Part shown: piece after piece, positions 60,664-64,000 of the stretch
How positions within the stretch are numbered: the stretch's first letter is position 1
Layout: each line of letters opens with the position of its first letter
Origin: Nannobrachium achirus
Taxonomy: Eukaryota > Chordata > Actinopteri > Myctophiformes > Myctophidae
Assembly (NCBI GenBank): GCA_963921795.1
Contig: OY997645.1
Coordinates: 23,233,918 to 23,297,917 of the forward strand
Direction of reading: 5' to 3'
Length of the DNA stretch: 64,000 nt
The notes under the pieces: generated by a model
Told to the model about the DNA's origin: nothing
Seen by the model: the letters and a program-made list of their open reading frames with translations, nothing else
Databases searched by the model: none
Made by a program: the position numbers and the translations under genes

Positions 60664-62870
60664 TAGGGTGCATCAAATTTCAATGCAAAAAAAATTCATC
60701 TCACTCTATCTAGAACTTTGTTCCACTGTCTATACAAATGATTTTAGCAAAGTTTGGGGGAAATTCATTCATAGTTAGAGGTGCAACGCAGCATGTCAAA
60801 TTTAGGAAAAAGTGACATTTCGGCTGCTTTTAGAGCTTTCATTTCTTGATAACATGACAGGGCAATTTCTCAAAAATACAACAAATAGTTTGTGAGAAGG
60901 TGTTTTTGACAAGAGAAAGCATGTTTAATCAAGAAGAAACATTTACATTTTCATTGATAGTCACTGAAAAATGATTGAAAATATTGTCCTAGTTAAGTGA
61001 CATTTCGGCTGCTTTTAGAACTCTATTTTCTTTATAACATGACATGGCAATTTCTCAAAAATACAACAAATAGTTTGTGAGGAGGTGTTTCTGCCAAGGG
61101 AAAAGGTGTTTAATCAAGAAGAAACATTTACATTTTCATTCAAAGTCACTGAAAAATATTGAAATATTGTCCTAGTTATTCACTGTGTTCAGCTTGCACT
61201 TATAGGAGTGAAGATTGGGATGTTCACGGCGGTCATGCTCAACATTCTGAAGGTGTTGCTCACTTGGCTGCTGCCACAGAATGATGTGAGTTTGACCCCT
61301 CACTCGGCACAGTCATTCACAACATTGATGGCACGCACATTCACCACACCTGCCTGGAATGATGCACTGGTACCCCAATCCTCTACATTGAGTGGAAGAA
61401 ATGCTGTATCGATTTTCAACTGGTGCATACCAAACCAGCAGTCTGGGTTGGCAAGGTCGGCTAACCTGGTGGCCGGTGAGAGGACTGGAAACTGGCTTAC
61501 CGAAACCAGTGCCAAAGTGCTACTGTGGGGCTCGCATTGGGAGGTTATCTGGTTTGTGCTCCAAGATGGCATCCGCAAGTGCATGCTGCTGATCAGCTGG
61601 CATCTTGGTGCTGAGGAGTGCCAGGGGCAGCATCTAGTGGTGCCTCCTGTGCTTTCATGGCTGATGTTGCAATGCTCTCGTCAACAGACGTACTCAGACG
61701 TACTCATCTACTGCTGTTACAGGTCAGCCACCATGTTGCGTAGATGTGCGTAATGAAGTTGGCAAATGCCATAATCTTCGGCACCTGCTGCCGTGTGGTG
61801 ATGGTGCCCTGGGGATGCAAGATGTGCTGTTCCATCAAAGCCTGATAGAGAGTGTAGAGGAGCTTGCCCATCCAGCGCGCCTTGTGCACAGTCCAGGTCG
61901 TTGGAAGTTTACTGGAGTCTATATCATCTGCACCCAGAGAAGACACAGCTGCACAAAGTCATGGTAGTCGCACTCACCTTGTCTGTAGTCTATCACTGCT
62001 GCAGCACACATGGGGAATTCAGCACTTAACTTGCCCAAGAACAATGGGCCTCTGTAGTTGTGCAGCAGTAAGCTCCAGTTGTACTTTAGACACCTAAACA
62101 ACCTCTGGTGAGGGTGAGTCCAGTGAAGATGTGGCTGAAGAGCACCTCAATGTGATGCCAGCACCCAGACAAGAGCAGTGGTCTGTAGGATGCTGTGAGA
62201 TTGCCTGTGTTTGATGAAGTGGTGTCGAATACCATATTGGCAACCTGGTTGGCACAGCACCAGCCCTGCAGTAGTTTGCATGTCAGCCTGGCGATCATCT
62301 CTCTGCACGCCTCGTCTTTCCCCTTTGTGGATGGGGCACACTAGATGCTGCCCCTGGCACTCCTCAGCACCAGCTGATCAGCAGCATGCACTTGCGGATG
62401 CCATCTTGGAGCACAAACCAGTTAACCTCCCCATGCGAGCCCCACAGTAGCACTTTGGCACTGGTTTCTGTAAGCCAAAGTTTCCAGTCCTCTCACCGGC
62501 CACCAGGTTAGCCGACCTTGCAAACCCAGACTGCTGGTTTGGTATGCACCAGTTGCAAATCGATACAGCATTTCTCCCACTCAATGTAGAGGATTAAACA
62601 CCATTTCTCTTGTAAGAAACACCTTCTCACAAACTATTTGTTGTATTTTGGAGAAATTGCCATGTCATGTTATCAAGAAATGAAAGCTCTAAAAGTAGCC
62701 GAAATATCACTTTTCCCTAAATTTGACATGCTGCGTTGCACCTCTAACTATGAATGAACTTTCCCCAAACTTTGCTAAAATCATTTGTATAGACAGTGGA
62801 ACAAAGTTCTAGATAGAGTGAAATGAAATTTTGACGTTAAAATTTTTGCATTGAAATTTGATGCACCCTA
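60664..62870 (-). mobile_element. Divergent hAT-like transposon, 2207 bp, with long fold-back arms
   Basis: The ends TAGGGTGCATCAAATTTCAA and TTGAAATTTGATGCACCCTA are perfect over 20 bases. The target duplication ACGAGCAC is at 60656-60663 and 62871-62878, exact. The outer inverted arms (60664-60912 and 62620-62870) are about 250 bp. A second inverted pair (61377-61650 and 62340-62597) carries a protein-derived block in both orientations. The left arm also contains a direct duplication (60824-60994 and 60995-61178). Between the arms a decayed transposase is read on the minus strand. Confidence 0.85.
61704..62340 (-). pseudogene. Decayed transposase of the hAT-like element
   Basis: On the minus strand, several frames give NMVFDTTSSNTGNLTASYRP and LLLSGCWHHIEVLFSHIF. 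Further on come DYRQGECDYHDFVQLCLLW and TVHKARWMGKLLYTLYQALM. The order D-T-x-S-N, C-x-H-H, then R-W is the layout of the RNase-H-like core of hAT transposases (Asp, CxxH, RW). I also recall similar hypothetical proteins in invertebrate genomes. Frameshifts and stops make it inactive. The superfamily is an inference from this layout plus the 8-bp duplication. Confidence 0.6.
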
Positions 62871-63448
62871 ACGAGCACTTCACCAATTTTCAACTGTATC
62901 TTCATCCTTTAATGCTCATTATAAGATGGCACCATTTATTTCTACTCTCATTGGTGGGCTCAGTCTGGGCTGTTCAGAAACCTGCCTAAAGGCCCATCTC
63001 AACTGGGCCAGATAAACAGATAAAGATATCTGTCAAAGATATTTTTTATCTATATCTTACCATCCACTTGAATGGAGACAGATATTATGTATCTGGCCCA
63101 GTGGGAACAGTGACTTTATCTTCCTGGAAAGTGGGCATGTTGAAATGAAGCCATTGTTCTTGTATTATTATTATTATTTTTTAAGTTTTGAATCTTGCTT
63201 GAAAATGATCAAACCTGCCTATACTGATGATGTCACTGGTAGGTAGTTTCTGAACTGTCCACAGCCCTCCTCTGAGACACCATAATGAAAATGGGTTGGA
63301 AATGGGTGATGTGGTCCTTTAAGTAGGCCTACAGTACTTGATTAAATGTACTTTCAGTAGTAACTTTCCACTACTGAATAACAGCATCAGCCACTGCACA
63401 CTGCTCAGTGTGCGCCTATGAGCCATACAGGCTAGCGCGTACCTACTG

Positions 63449-63588
<140 letters not shown>

Positions 63589-64000
63589 TATAATGGGCAT
63601 TCACTGTTGGTGTTAACAGCATACTGATTTTAAATAGCTGGCAGTATAGATGTGTTTCATCACGTGTTTTGAACGATGCACTTTCGTTATTTAGACCAGA
63701 GGGTGTGGGTGGCTGAATATGGCTGTCATACTGTAGCCTACAGGTGTGGCCTAGATCAGGATTGATTGTGGGGTCATGTGATCAGTGACATCATGAAGGC
63801 AGTGATGCTACTAGCCCTGCATCCTGCGTCCCTGACGCATATTTTTAATAAAGGACGCATTAAACTCAGTGGCGTCAGTTCAGAAGAAGCTAATGGCAAC
63901 ATGACGACACCAGTCTTATTTGTAGTTATTTTACTGTAATTTACCAACATAATAACCAGCACAGATAGACAAAGAGACATTCATGGATTTACATTTAGAA

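Noticed and set aside
61208-61753. 181-codon plus-strand frame
   Set aside because: It runs antisense to, or through, the inverted arm of the hAT-like element. The family motifs read on the opposite strand.

Overview
The window looks like a piece of a teleost (probably ray-finned fish) chromosome. The signs are vertebrate-type introns of 2-10 kb, very long (GT)n/(CA)n arrays, tRNA-derived SINEs with the tail typical of fish, LINE reverse-transcriptase relics, and many short hAT-, piggyBac- and Harbinger-type DNA elements.

One protein-coding gene is recognised with confidence: the 3' part of tiparp (PARP7, a mono-ADP-ribosyltransferase) on the + strand. Five coding exons lie at 9818-10007, 13595-13782, 21606-21911, 32034-32291 and 34487-34676. 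Their splice phases join without a break into 376 residues: WWE domain, a Ser/Thr-rich linker, then a complete PARP catalytic domain with the H-Y-I triad of a mono-ART. The N-terminal coding exon, which carries the CCCH zinc finger in the family, was not found and presumably lies upstream of base 1. The 3' UTR probably runs to a poly(A) signal at 35914. A second, weaker coding signal is a candidate 3'-terminal exon at 36770-36942 with its own poly(A) signal at 37487; its splice phase does not fit the upstream tiparp exons.

Layout: 1-9817 is upstream sequence or first intron, rich in GT arrays. 10008-34486 holds the four introns, packed with nested DNA transposons. 34677-37500 holds the tiparp 3' UTR and the candidate exon. 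37.5-64 kb shows no convincing gene and contains SINE, LINE, Harbinger, piggyBac-like and hAT-like elements plus microsatellites.

Three things stand out. First, a palindrome (arm AAAATAGCAGATCTACAAG followed by CTCACAACGCG, then its reverse complement) occurs about 25 times, whole or broken, in the middle of at least seven families of short transposon whose ends are otherwise unrelated. Second, two tandem non-autonomous Helitron-like elements (29828-30983 and 31013-31970) stop 63 bp before the exon that encodes the catalytic His and Tyr. They carry a minisatellite containing 16 perfect CC(A/T)6GG (CArG) motifs by manual count. Third, an insertion at 60664-62870 has an 8-bp target duplication, long fold-back arms and a decayed, divergent hAT-like transposase read on the minus strand. 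All homology statements come from recognition of motifs, not from database searches.
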